Shown in pieces: positions 1-8,571 of a stretch of 9,163 nucleotides of DNA; positions within the stretch are counted from its first letter, which is position 1, and each line of letters starts with the position of its first letter. The notes under the pieces are model-generated. The model worked only from the letters and a program-made list of their open reading frames with translations. It was not told the origin of the DNA and did no database searches. This DNA comes from Planctomycetota bacterium. GTDB taxonomy: Bacteria > Planctomycetota > J058 > JARGOJ01. The DNA lies in the NCBI GenBank assembly GCA_029210225.1, contig JARGOJ010000291.1:1-9163 (forward strand). The letters run 5' to 3'. The translations under genes and the position numbers were made by a program.

Positions 1-1919
<1,919 letters not shown>

Positions 1920-1955
1920 TCCTCGCCTTCGGGCAAGATAAACTTTGAGTGACGG

Positions 1956-1995
1956 AACAAGCGACGCCCTTCATTGGTCGTCGCTTGTTTCTATT
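1956..1995 (+). terminator. Rho-independent terminator after the secretin gene
   Basis: A perfect 11-bp inverted repeat, AACAAGCGACG at 1956-1966 and CGTCGCTTGTT at 1979-1989, encloses a 12-nt loop and is followed by a T-rich stretch (TTCTATTT). It begins 37 bp after the secretin stop codon. It suggests that the secretin is the last gene of its transcript and that the small lipoprotein downstream has its own promoter. The T-tract is interrupted, so termination may be partial. Confidence 0.8.
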
Positions 1996-2009
1996 TGCTC
2001 ATGCTAAAA

Positions 2010-2038
2010 ACGTGACGAGACCATGAAGATCACGTGAC
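2010..2038. repeat. Direct repeat ACGTGAC, two copies 22 bp apart
   Basis: ACGTGAC occurs at 2010-2016 and 2032-2038. The copies are 22 bp apart start to start, about two helical turns, and the second lies in the palindrome CACGTG (2031-2036). They are upstream of the lipoprotein start at 2112 and downstream of the secretin terminator, where a promoter for the lipoprotein should be. Two 7-mers this close could be chance; an operator role is only a guess. Confidence 0.25.
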
Positions 2039-2111
2039 AGCAAAGGTCCAAACTCTCTTCTGCGCACAGATTGCCCCCACATCGCTCGCGGGACACAGCG
2101 AAGAGACACCG

Positions 2112-2432
2112 ATGAGCAACACGCTCTTCCCACTCCCTTGTCCAGCACTAACCTTCTTTCTCATTTTCTCCCTCGGGATATTCGGCTGTCGCAGTCGCGA
2201 GCCTGCGAACAGGGGTCCGGACCCGAAGCTTGTCCAGGAGAGAGTTGCAAAGCCCGAGATCGATCACCACGCTCGAGGACTGCAGCTTTTCAAAGAGTTT
2301 AGCCTTGGAGCGGCCAAGGATGAGTTCAGGAAAGCCATCGATCTTGATCCGCTGAAGGAAGAAGCTCGTGTTCATCTTGAAAGAGCGAATTGGCTCACCA
2401 AGATGACCGTGACTATTTTGGGTGATGACTAA
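2112..2432 (+). CDS. Small predicted lipoprotein with one TPR unit
   Basis: Function unknown; 106 aa from the ATG at 2112. This start is preferred over an in-frame GTG at 2034 because it puts a hydrophobic signal segment (residues about 11-25) at the N-terminus, and a purine-rich GAAGAGA lies a few bases upstream. The segment ends in IFGC with Cys26, a relaxed lipobox: Gly at -1 fits but Phe at -2 is unusual. After a Pro/Arg/Lys-rich linker, residues 49-82 match one TPR: Gly56, Ala68, Phe72, Ala75 and Pro80 fall at consensus positions 8, 20, 24, 27 and 32. The tail (ARVHLERANWL) resembles the first visible residues of the secretin one gene upstream. The position suggests an outer-membrane-associated partner of the secretin, as pilotin-type lipoproteins are, but the sequence does not prove that. 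A soluble secreted protein is the alternative if the lipobox is not used. Confidence 0.65.
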   Translation: MSNTLFPLPCPALTFFLIFSLGIFGCRSREPANRGPDPKLVQERVAKPEIDHHARGLQLFKEFSLGAAKDEFRKAIDLDPLKEEARVHLERANWLTKMTVTILGDD

Positions 2433-2494
2433 ATTCCGAAAGCAAGCGCAGAGAAAATTCTAGCCTCCCGGGACGTGGCAGCGAAGCGAGCCCT

Positions 2495-2500
2495 TATAAT
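2495..2500 (+). promoter_or_regulatory. Possible -10 element (TATAAT)
   Basis: An exact TATAAT lies 49 bp before the metallophosphoesterase ATG at 2550, in the 117-bp gap after the lipoprotein gene. No good -35 box sits 16-18 bp upstream (GACGTG at 2472-2477 is poor), so this is only a candidate. If real, it excludes the GTG at 2475 as the start of the phosphoesterase, since that codon lies upstream of the transcription start. Confidence 0.35.
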
Positions 2501-2549
2501 TGGTGGTGCTAGTTCTTCACTTACCCGCTGGGAAAGACTTGTTCTCCCT

Positions 2550-3482
2550 ATGAAAATCGCACATTTCAGTGACGTTCACTTCACTCGTAAACCAGGGGAA
2601 TTCCCGCTCCGCGACCTTATGTCCAAGCGCGGAATGGGATGGCTGAACCTGACGGTACGGCGGCGTTACAAGCGCTTTGTCGCGGTTGCTCAGGTGGTCG
2701 GCGCGTTTTTGAGAGACCTGCAGGTTGTGAAGCCCGATTTGATCCTGTTTACCGGTGATCTCACGGCGGTCGCCTATCCTCAGGAGTTTGAAGCCGCCGC
2801 AGAGGCTTTCCTGGACCTCCGCAAGAGGACCGATGTTTTGGGGGTTCCGGGGAATCATGATGTCTATGTTCGCAAAGCCAACGGCGAGCAGCTCTTTGCC
2901 GATCTCTTTGGAAACTGGCTTCGTTCGGACTGTCCAGACCATAGCGGGGAGAACTTCCCGCTCCCAGCTGTTCGTTTGCTTGGGGACGAGGTCGCGGTCG
3001 TGGCGGTGCCTTCTGCGCGTCCGTGCAAGCTTGCGGATTCCTCCGGCTTTATCGGAGAAGAGCGCCTTAAGGCTGTCGAGAAGACGCTGAAAGAGCCCGA
3101 TATCGCTGGGCGCCGAGTGATACTCGCGCTGCATTACGGATTCTTTTTAGAGAACGGTAAGCCCGACAAGAAATCTCACGGATTAAGAGATGCCGATGAA
3201 TTGCTTGAGGTGGCTAAGAATAATGGCGTCGATTTAATTGTCCACGGCCATATTCATGAGCGCTTTGTCCATCAAGTTGGCGAGATTACGCCGGTTGCTA
3301 TTGCCAATGCTGGGTCATTGACAGACAAGAAGTTCAGTCGCAGTTTCCATGTCATTGAATCGACGGACAATGGCTTTGATTTAAGGGTGCGGCGCTACGA
3401 TGAGACCTTGAATCAATTTGTCTCGTGGTTGGGAGCACCGGGTTCTTCAGTCATCCCCTTCGCCGCTCTTCCTATTTCTTGA
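2550..3482 (+). CDS. Calcineurin-like metallophosphoesterase
   Basis: A predicted two-metal phosphohydrolase of 310 aa; the substrate (phosphodiester, nucleotide, lipid or phosphoprotein) cannot be read from the sequence. From the ATG at 2550 the protein opens directly with MKIAHFSDVHF, the usual first strand of the fold. The full motif set is present: Asp8/His10 (SDVHF), Asp70 (FTGDLT), Asn102-His103-Asp104 (PGNHD), His195 (ALHYGFF) and His234/His236 (HGHIH). There is no signal peptide or membrane segment, so it is probably cytoplasmic. A GTG at 2475 would add 25 residues before the conserved start and is not preferred. The ribosome site is weak (GGAAAG at 2531-2536, 13 nt away). The next gene starts 20 bp after the stop, so the two are probably co-transcribed. 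Known relatives include cyclic-nucleotide phosphodiesterases and UDP-diacylglucosamine hydrolases; I see no basis for choosing among them. Confidence 0.9.
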   Translation: MKIAHFSDVHFTRKPGEFPLRDLMSKRGMGWLNLTVRRRYKRFVAVAQVVGAFLRDLQVVKPDLILFTGDLTAVAYPQEFEAAAEAFLDLRKRTDVLGVPGNHDVYVRKANGEQLFADLFGNWLRSDCPDHSGENFPLPAVRLLGDEVAVVAVPSARPCKLADSSGFIGEERLKAVEKTLKEPDIAGRRVILALHYGFFLENGKPDKKSHGLRDADELLEVAKNNGVDLIVHGHIHERFVHQVGEITPVAIANAGSLTDKKFSRSFHVIESTDNGFDLRVRRYDETLNQFVSWLGAPGSSVIPFAALPIS

Positions 3483-3502
3483 TTCGATCGAATTGGATAT
3501 CC

Positions 3503-4912
3503 ATGACTGAGCAATTGGCTGGCGAGGATCTTCAGGAAGCTATTCCAAAGCGCAGTTCGCGGAAACTCGCGCTGGGCTGTCTGCTTTTACCAATCTTCTT
3601 GGTTGTTAGTTATCACATCGTCACTGATTTTCTGATTAAGCAAAGAGTCGATGCGCTAAAGGAAGAGATTGCTGAGGTCAAGGCCGCGTCGAAACTCCGC
3701 CCGGTCCTCTTTGGTGAGGCCATCCCTGGGAATGCCGTTCATGACTATCAGGCCATTGAGTGGATGATGGATTCGAGGGAGGCTTGGAAGGCTGCCCCAC
3801 CTAGTCATTTGCCTAAGACGGACTACGGCCAGAATTACTTCCAGAATCCAGGTCTTGATCCGGGAATGTACAGTTCCATTCTTTACAGCTATGCCGTGAA
3901 GGACAGTTCAATTCCTTATTCCAAAATTGAATTGAAAGAGGCGAAGGCTTTCTATGAGAAATATGGCTCAAGTTTAATTCGTCATATTAGAAATGGATTG
4001 AGGAAAGATTCATGTGATTGGACTCTTGGCAGTGGCTTGGAGACTATTCATAGGGACCCGAGTTTCCATGTTTATCGCAGTGTTGCAGATCTAATAATAT
4101 ATGAGGCGACGCTTTCGAAGAATCCAACACAGGAACTCAATGGGATTCTTGAGCTTCTTGCTTTTGCTTCGGATATCGAAAAAGACTTTTGTGGGGAGGT
4201 TAGGATTGGATCTGAGATCCGAGTTCTGGCCTATTCTGCGCTAAATAGAATCCTACAACAAACGCTGTCTCAATCGAATACAGAACGATTGATTTCTACG
4301 CTCGGCAAGATTGGCCGATTCAACCAAAGAATCGCTATTCTCGGTAGGAGCAGGTGGATAGATTGCGCATTCGCCGCCTACGCTGGTTATCCTTTAGATC
4401 CCTGTTTGATCGAAGATGAAATGATACTTGCAAATCTGGAAGTCCCCATCACTTTTGAAATCAAAGCCGTGCTGCTCAGCGAGTGGACCTACTTTGATGA
4501 TTTCATCTCTCAGCATATAGAATTGCTAGAGCTGCCGCTAAATCTCCGTCGAAAGCGAGCGAGTGAACTGTATTCCAGAGCTCAGGGCAGTTGGGCAACC
4601 TTGACGAAGGTAATGGGGCCGGATTGGATCAATCATAAACAAGAAATTAAAGACCGAATTCAGTTTGATTTCATTCAGATCGCTGCCGCTGCCCGACTGT
4701 TCCAATTGAAAAACGACCGTTGGCCGAAACAAGTCAGTGAATTGACCATCTATCTCAAAAGGGGCGTTCCGAAGGATCCATTGACGAATCTAAAAGATGA
4801 CTATCAGCTCACATTGAACGGCGCCGATCTAGTTCTCTCAACTACAAAGTCGCCATACCCTGATCTCAAAGGCGCATCATTCAAATTACTCGGGATAACG
4901 AAATCTAAATAG
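3503..4912 (+). CDS. Membrane-anchored protein of unknown function with pseudopilin-like C-terminal tail
   Basis: I do not recognise the family; 469 aa from the ATG at 3503. The in-frame ATG at 3425 overlaps the phosphoesterase gene and would put 26 extra residues before the anchor, so it is not chosen. A basic patch (KRSSRK, 16-21) precedes one transmembrane helix at about 22-42, followed by a short charged, coiled-coil-like stretch (45-62); most of the protein would then lie outside the cytoplasm. The body is mostly helical with no catalytic motif I can name. The C-terminal 77 residues follow a pattern known from PVC-type proteins and pseudopilin-like domains: a small-residue helix (IAAAARLFQLKNDRWPKQVS), then VPKDPLTN, then a beta-rich end. 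Codon use is looser and more A+T-rich than in the neighbours (ATA, TTA, CTA, AGA and AGG all occur). The gene is 20 bp behind the phosphoesterase and probably shares its transcript. Confidence 0.75.
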   Translation: MTEQLAGEDLQEAIPKRSSRKLALGCLLLPIFLVVSYHIVTDFLIKQRVDALKEEIAEVKAASKLRPVLFGEAIPGNAVHDYQAIEWMMDSREAWKAAPPSHLPKTDYGQNYFQNPGLDPGMYSSILYSYAVKDSSIPYSKIELKEAKAFYEKYGSSLIRHIRNGLRKDSCDWTLGSGLETIHRDPSFHVYRSVADLIIYEATLSKNPTQELNGILELLAFASDIEKDFCGEVRIGSEIRVLAYSALNRILQQTLSQSNTERLISTLGKIGRFNQRIAILGRSRWIDCAFAAYAGYPLDPCLIEDEMILANLEVPITFEIKAVLLSEWTYFDDFISQHIELLELPLNLRRKRASELYSRAQGSWATLTKVMGPDWINHKQEIKDRIQFDFIQIAAAARLFQLKNDRWPKQVSELTIYLKRGVPKDPLTNLKDDYQLTLNGADLVLSTTKSPYPDLKGASFKLLGITKSK

Positions 4913-4919
4913 CGCAAAC

Positions 4920-5582
4920 TTATTCAGACTTTGGAGATTCAGTGTTTGCTTCCGCTTCATCCTTCTCCTCCACTTTCGGAGTGAAACCGTCTCGATAAGG
5001 CGAAGCCTCGGTCACGGCGTCCTGACGAGACAGATAAATGGCCGCGAAAATACATAATAAAAAGCTGACAATTCCCAATCCGTGCATAAGACTGAGCCAG
5101 CTCTCTTTGGCTTCTTTACCATGGGCGCTTTCTGACTTCTGACGAACCAATGGCAAGGGCGCCGGCATGGCTTTGCGCGGTGCTTTCAGTTGCTCGTAAT
5201 CGTCCTTCGAGCCAATCAATTGATAGACTTTTTCGTCATTTTCAGTGAGTAAGTGCCTGACCTTAAAGCGCCCTTCTTCTCCCTCCCCCAGCACTCTTAA
5301 TCGATGCTTTTCCTCGGCGGGAATCTCCATGGGGTTCGAGATGAGAATTTCTATGCGAGGCGGACAGTCCCCCTGAATGACTTTGCCAATTTTGATTTGA
5401 GCCTTGTGAACATTCTGCCCCTCGTTGCCCCCGAGGAACTCCATTCTTTTGACTTCACCTTCGAAGATGAATACAGAGCTATCTACGGCTGCGGAGTCGG
5501 CTTCCTGGCCTGAAGCGGCGATGGGCGCAGCGAGAGTGAGAGTGATCACTCCGAGAAAAACAGCGAGGGGAAGGCGAGTCAT
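4920..5582 (-). CDS. Secreted, C-terminally membrane-anchored protein of unknown function
   Basis: 220 aa from the ATG at 5580-5582. A TTG two codons upstream (5586-5588) has GAGG 5 nt before it, compared with 11 nt before the ATG, so the exact start is uncertain by two residues. A Sec signal peptide spans residues 1 to about 23 (hydrophobic core, then APIAAS). A beta-rich domain at about 35-130 follows (FIFEGEVKRMEF, then KAQIKIGKVIQGDCPP). A Pro/Ala/Lys linker leads to one transmembrane helix at about 162-184 and an acidic tail (EEKDEAEANTESPKSE). This is type I topology with the domain in the periplasm and the tail in the cytoplasm. The pattern GEV...A.I.I.KVIQG loosely recalls OB-fold/NTR-like extracytoplasmic domains, but that is impressionistic. 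The gene converges on the gene ending at 4912 with a 7-bp gap and diverges from the TPR gene at 5712. Confidence 0.75.
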   Translation of the reverse strand: MTRLPLAVFLGVITLTLAAPIAASGQEADSAAVDSSVFIFEGEVKRMEFLGGNEGQNVHKAQIKIGKVIQGDCPPRIEILISNPMEIPAEEKHRLRVLGEGEEGRFKVRHLLTENDEKVYQLIGSKDDYEQLKAPRKAMPAPLPLVRQKSESAHGKEAKESWLSLMHGLGIVSFLLCIFAAIYLSRQDAVTEASPYRDGFTPKVEEKDEAEANTESPKSE

Positions 5583-5711
5583 CAGCAAAGGAGCCTCAAA
5601 AGAAAGAAGATGGCTTTTGGGTCTATCTTCTCGATTCTTGTAAGCTAAACAACACTCAAGACCTTCTTAACTTTCTCAGTCGCGTCGAACTTTAACCATC
5701 GAGCGAGTGTC
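5583..5711. promoter_or_regulatory. Divergent intergenic region between two gene starts
   Basis: These 129 bp lie between the start of the minus-strand membrane protein (5582) and the start of the plus-strand TPR protein (5712), so promoters for both should be here. I cannot point to a convincing -35/-10 pair on either strand. A short imperfect inverted repeat, TCTTG...CAAGA, lies near 5636-5663. The region is more A+T-rich than the flanking genes, as expected for promoter DNA. Confidence 0.35.
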
Positions 5712-7442
5712 ATGACGGATTCGCCGCCCTCTTTCAATCAGGAACAGGTTCTCTCCGAGACGAAGAAAGCTCTTCTCGAAGAGGATTGGCGTGAGGCTGT
5801 CAATCACCTCTCACAGCTCATCGATGACGACCCGAACCACCCAGAAAATCTCGCCTGCCTCGAAGAGTGGATGAACAAAGCCGGTCCTATGGGCCTCGAT
5901 TTGATCCCCGTCTTTGTCGACGAAGGCCTCTTCGCTCCCACCACCGCGATCCGCGCTGAGCTTATGAGCCGCCTCGGTTTTTGTGATGGCAGCCTCGAAC
6001 TCATTCTCCAGGTCATTTGTTCTCGCCAGGACGACCGATACTGCCAGTGGATCCTCGACTGGTTCGATCGTATCGGCTGGACCGAGGGTCTTCGGGTGGC
6101 GGAGCTTGTCAAATCCTTCGAGCGGAGCCTGGGCTCTCTTCGGGAATCGGAACTCAGCGCTTTGAGCGGCCTTATCAGCGTCTTTGACCGTGCTCTCGAC
6201 TTTGTTCCAGACCACGACCGCCTGAGCTACCTAAGAGCCATTGTCGCCCGCCGCGTTGGCGATGAGCGAGCTTTTGACCTGGCTCAGGAGTATCACAGTG
6301 AGTTTCCCGGTTATTGGGGCTGCGTGGCCTTAGGTGGGGTTCTTCGGGAGAAGGGTGAGCTGGAAGAGGCGATCAATATTTACCGTGAGGGTCTCGACTA
6401 CGAACCCGAGGACATTGGCCTACGCCTTGACCTCGGAGATTTGCTCCACGACGTCGGCGACTTGGAAAACTCCCTCGACGCCTACGAAGAGGCGCTTGAG
6501 CGAAAGCCTGGGGAGCCCTGGGCGACCGCGAGCGTCACCTTCATACGTTATGCCCTGGCTGGTGAGCTGGGTCTGCGCTATGAATTGGACGATTTGGCCA
6601 AGGGGGGCAACCGCCGCGCTTTGCGATTCCTGTTTTGGCTCGAAACATATCGCTCTCACCTCCCCACGCCGAACTCCTCCATCGTCGCGGTCGCCATGCA
6701 CGCCATTGAAAAGCGCGTCGAGATTGAGAACCTCTCCGTCTCCTCTCTTGAGCCTCCCAGCGCGATCATGGCCCTCGACTACGCCCTGGGCACGATTCCT
6801 TCCCGGTCTTTTCCCAAGCTGTCATTCACTGAAATCCCCGACCCCGATCCCCGGAAGGCTCGGAAGTTGACCCGTTATTCGCTTTGGGTTTACAAAGGAA
6901 TGGTGGCTCGCCCCGCCATGGATCCTCCGTCTCGCAAAATCGCCAACGCGGTCTCCGAGATCGCAAAGACTCCCTTCGATGCGGCTCGCTGGAGTGAGAT
7001 GGCCCGCTTACAGGCGAATCGACTTCGTGGACTTGAACAAGAATTCCTCGCGGTTATGTGTCAGCCCCCCACCCTTCCTGAGGGTGATGAAGAGCCGTGG
7101 TCATGGCCGTTCCGAGTCCAGGTCGCGGCCGCCCTCATGATTACTCGAAGCTCTCAGAGCTGGGCGTCGCGGCGCAAGACCATCCGAGATCTGCTCTTCG
7201 GCATTGTTGATTGGACAACGACCGCGGCCATCGTCGCGCTCACTCAACTTTCAGAGGACGAGCCCGAGCTTGGTCATGAGATATTCTTAGACCTCATCGA
7301 GCTCTTTGGGGAAGAAGAAGCCGGACCGATCTGGTATCAGTGCGTGCTCTTCCCCCTCTTTCAATGCTTGCCTCGCCTGCCGCTCCCTGAGGAGCTTCGG
7401 ACTATTATCGTGGGCTTGAGAGCGCGAGCGGGTTTGCCTTGA
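5712..7442 (+). CDS. TPR-repeat protein of unknown function
   Basis: 576 aa from the ATG at 5712. There is no signal peptide or clear transmembrane helix, so it is probably cytoplasmic. The N-terminus has a TPR-like helical pair at about 11-44 (ALLEEDWREAV, then DDDPNHPENL). Two well-formed TPR units follow at about 201-234 (LGGVLREKGELEEAINIYRE, then PED) and 235-268 (LGDLLHDVGDLENSLDAYEE, then KPGE). Residues about 70-200 and 280-576 are also rich in amphipathic helices and may form a longer alpha-solenoid, but the repeats are too diverged to assign by eye. TPR units normally bind partner proteins; no enzymatic motif is visible and the partner is unknown. Codons are C-ending (CTC, GTC, CGC), like most of the window. 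The gene is monocistronic: it is divergent from the gene on its left and ends at a strong bidirectional terminator. Confidence 0.8.
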   Translation: MTDSPPSFNQEQVLSETKKALLEEDWREAVNHLSQLIDDDPNHPENLACLEEWMNKAGPMGLDLIPVFVDEGLFAPTTAIRAELMSRLGFCDGSLELILQVICSRQDDRYCQWILDWFDRIGWTEGLRVAELVKSFERSLGSLRESELSALSGLISVFDRALDFVPDHDRLSYLRAIVARRVGDERAFDLAQEYHSEFPGYWGCVALGGVLREKGELEEAINIYREGLDYEPEDIGLRLDLGDLLHDVGDLENSLDAYEEALERKPGEPWATASVTFIRYALAGELGLRYELDDLAKGGNRRALRFLFWLETYRSHLPTPNSSIVAVAMHAIEKRVEIENLSVSSLEPPSAIMALDYALGTIPSRSFPKLSFTEIPDPDPRKARKLTRYSLWVYKGMVARPAMDPPSRKIANAVSEIAKTPFDAARWSEMARLQANRLRGLEQEFLAVMCQPPTLPEGDEEPWSWPFRVQVAAALMITRSSQSWASRRKTIRDLLFGIVDWTTTAAIVALTQLSEDEPELGHEIFLDLIELFGEEEAGPIWYQCVLFPLFQCLPRLPLPEELRTIIVGLRARAGLP

Positions 7443-7472
7443 TCGTTCTTCTTGAGAATAGAGTCTGCCCAT

Positions 7473-7522
7473 AAAAAAAGCGCAAGTTCCGAGTTTTAGC
7501 CTCGGGATCCTTGCGCGTTTTT
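7473..7522. terminator. Bidirectional rho-independent terminator between convergent genes
   Basis: A long hairpin has an outer stem of GCGCAAG (7480-7486) with CTTGCGC (7510-7516) and an inner stem of TTCCGAG (7487-7493) with CTCGGGA (7501-7507, one G-U pair). A 2-nt bulge separates the stems on the right arm, and the loop is TTTTAGC. Seven A's lie on the left (7473-7479) and five T's on the right (7518-7522), so each strand reads hairpin then U-tract. It serves both the TPR gene ending at 7442 and trxB ending at 7547. Confidence 0.9.
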
Positions 7523-7546
7523 ATTGGAAACTCGTTGGTCTGTGGA

Positions 7547-8533
7547 TCAACCGAGCTCGTTGGCTTCGAGCCAGCGCTCAGCGTCGATAGCGGCTTTACA
7601 ACCAGAGCCGGCGGCGGTGATCGCCTGACGGTAGTGGTTATCGTGGACGTCGCCAGCGGCGAAGACCCCGTCAATGCTGGTGCGAGAGCCTGCGCCCTCA
7701 ACTTCGATGTATCCGTTGGCGCTCACCTTGAGTTGATCCCGGAAGACCTTGGTGTTCGGTGTGTGACCAATGGCAATGAAAAGACCTTGAGCATCGAGAC
7801 TCTCTTCGACGCCTTCGTCTTCGTTTGTTCCGGCGAGGACAATCTTCGAGAGGAAAGGCTTTCCTGGCTCCATATCAACGACGGTGCGGTTAGTCTTAAT
7901 CTCAACCTTTGGGTTGGCGACGGCGCGGTCATACATGATTTTGGAAGACCGGAACTCGCCTCGTCGGTGGACGAGGGTGACCTTGCTGCAATAGCGAGTT
8001 AGGAAGGTTGCTTCTTCCATGGCTGAGTCGCCACCGCCAACAACGACAACGGCTTTATCCTTGTAAAAGGCTCCGTCGCAGGTCGCGCAGGTTGTTACGC
8101 CGCGGCCCATAAATTGGTTCTCTTTTTCGAGGCCGAGTAAGCGCGCTGAGGCGCCGGTGGCGAGGATGACAGCGTGGGTTTCGTGAACCTTGCTCTCACC
8201 GCGAAGCTCGTCGGTGATGGTGATTTTCTTGGGCGAGGCGTTGAGGTCGGCTTCGGAGACGACGCCGGTGACAAACTTGGTGCCAAAGCGCTCGGCTTGA
8301 TCGCGGAGGCGCTTGATGAGATCGGGTCCCATAATGCCTTCGGGGAAGCCGGGGAAGTTCTCGACGTCGGAGGTCATCATGAGCTGACCTCCAGGACCTT
8401 CTCCGGGTTTGGAGCCGAGGCCGCCGCCTTCAACGCAAACCGGATTGAGGTTGGCGCGTGCGGCGTAAATGGCTGCAGTAAGACCGGCAGGACCGGAACC
8501 AATAATAAGGACGTTATGGACGTTGTCCGCCAT
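7547..8533 (-). CDS. trxB: Thioredoxin reductase (NADPH)
   Basis: A cytoplasmic flavoenzyme that passes electrons from NADPH through FAD and a redox disulfide to thioredoxin. The protein has 328 aa, close to the usual 310-330. FAD-binding GSGPAG is at 12-17; the redox centre CATC is at Cys149/Cys152, followed by DG; the NADPH-binding motif GGGDSAMEEA is at 166-175, with HRR at 189-191 for the NADPH 2'-phosphate; and the second FAD motif GVFAAGD is at 289-295. All the key residues are present. One oddity is a Gly-rich insertion at about 36-47 (GGGLGSKPGEGP) just before GGQL, where short bacterial enzymes have only a few residues; plant-type NTRs also carry an insert here. The ATG at 8531-8533 has a good ribosome site 10 nt upstream. 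The gene lies 38 bp downstream of the solute-binding protein gene on the same strand and is probably co-transcribed with it. Confidence 0.97.
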   Translation of the reverse strand: MADNVHNVLIIGSGPAGLTAAIYAARANLNPVCVEGGGLGSKPGEGPGGQLMMTSDVENFPGFPEGIMGPDLIKRLRDQAERFGTKFVTGVVSEADLNASPKKITITDELRGESKVHETHAVILATGASARLLGLEKENQFMGRGVTTCATCDGAFYKDKAVVVVGGGDSAMEEATFLTRYCSKVTLVHRRGEFRSSKIMYDRAVANPKVEIKTNRTVVDMEPGKPFLSKIVLAGTNEDEGVEESLDAQGLFIAIGHTPNTKVFRDQLKVSANGYIEVEGAGSRTSIDGVFAAGDVHDNHYRQAITAAGSGCKAAIDAERWLEANELG

Positions 8534-8543
8534 AGGACTTAAA

Positions 8544-8550
8544 CCTCTCC
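8544..8550 (-). promoter_or_regulatory. Ribosome binding site of trxB (GGAGAGG)
   Basis: Read on the minus strand, GGAGAGG lies 10 nt before the trxB ATG, inside the 38-bp gap after the upstream gene's stop. It is one of the clearest Shine-Dalgarno sequences in the window and supports the ATG at 8533 as the start. The gap has no room for a terminator plus promoter, which favours co-transcription. Confidence 0.7.
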
Positions 8551-8571
8551 AAATGGCCGAGTCAGGGGTAC

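Noticed and set aside
2475..2549. GTG-initiated N-terminal extension of the metallophosphoesterase
   Set aside because: The 25 added residues are not conserved-looking, a TATAAT lies within the extension, and MKIAHFSDVH is the normal start of the fold.
2517..3134. Minus-strand open frame of 205 codons opposite the metallophosphoesterase
   Set aside because: It lies almost entirely antisense to a gene with a complete set of conserved catalytic motifs; its translation shows no recognisable domain and is a frame shadow.
3425..3502. Longer start for the membrane protein overlapping the phosphoesterase gene
   Set aside because: It would add 26 residues encoded within the end of the upstream gene; the ATG at 3503 gives a normal short N-terminus before the anchor.
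7511..8002. Plus-strand open frame of 163 codons opposite trxB
   Set aside because: It starts inside the terminator hairpin and is wholly antisense to a clearly conserved enzyme; no domain or ribosome site.
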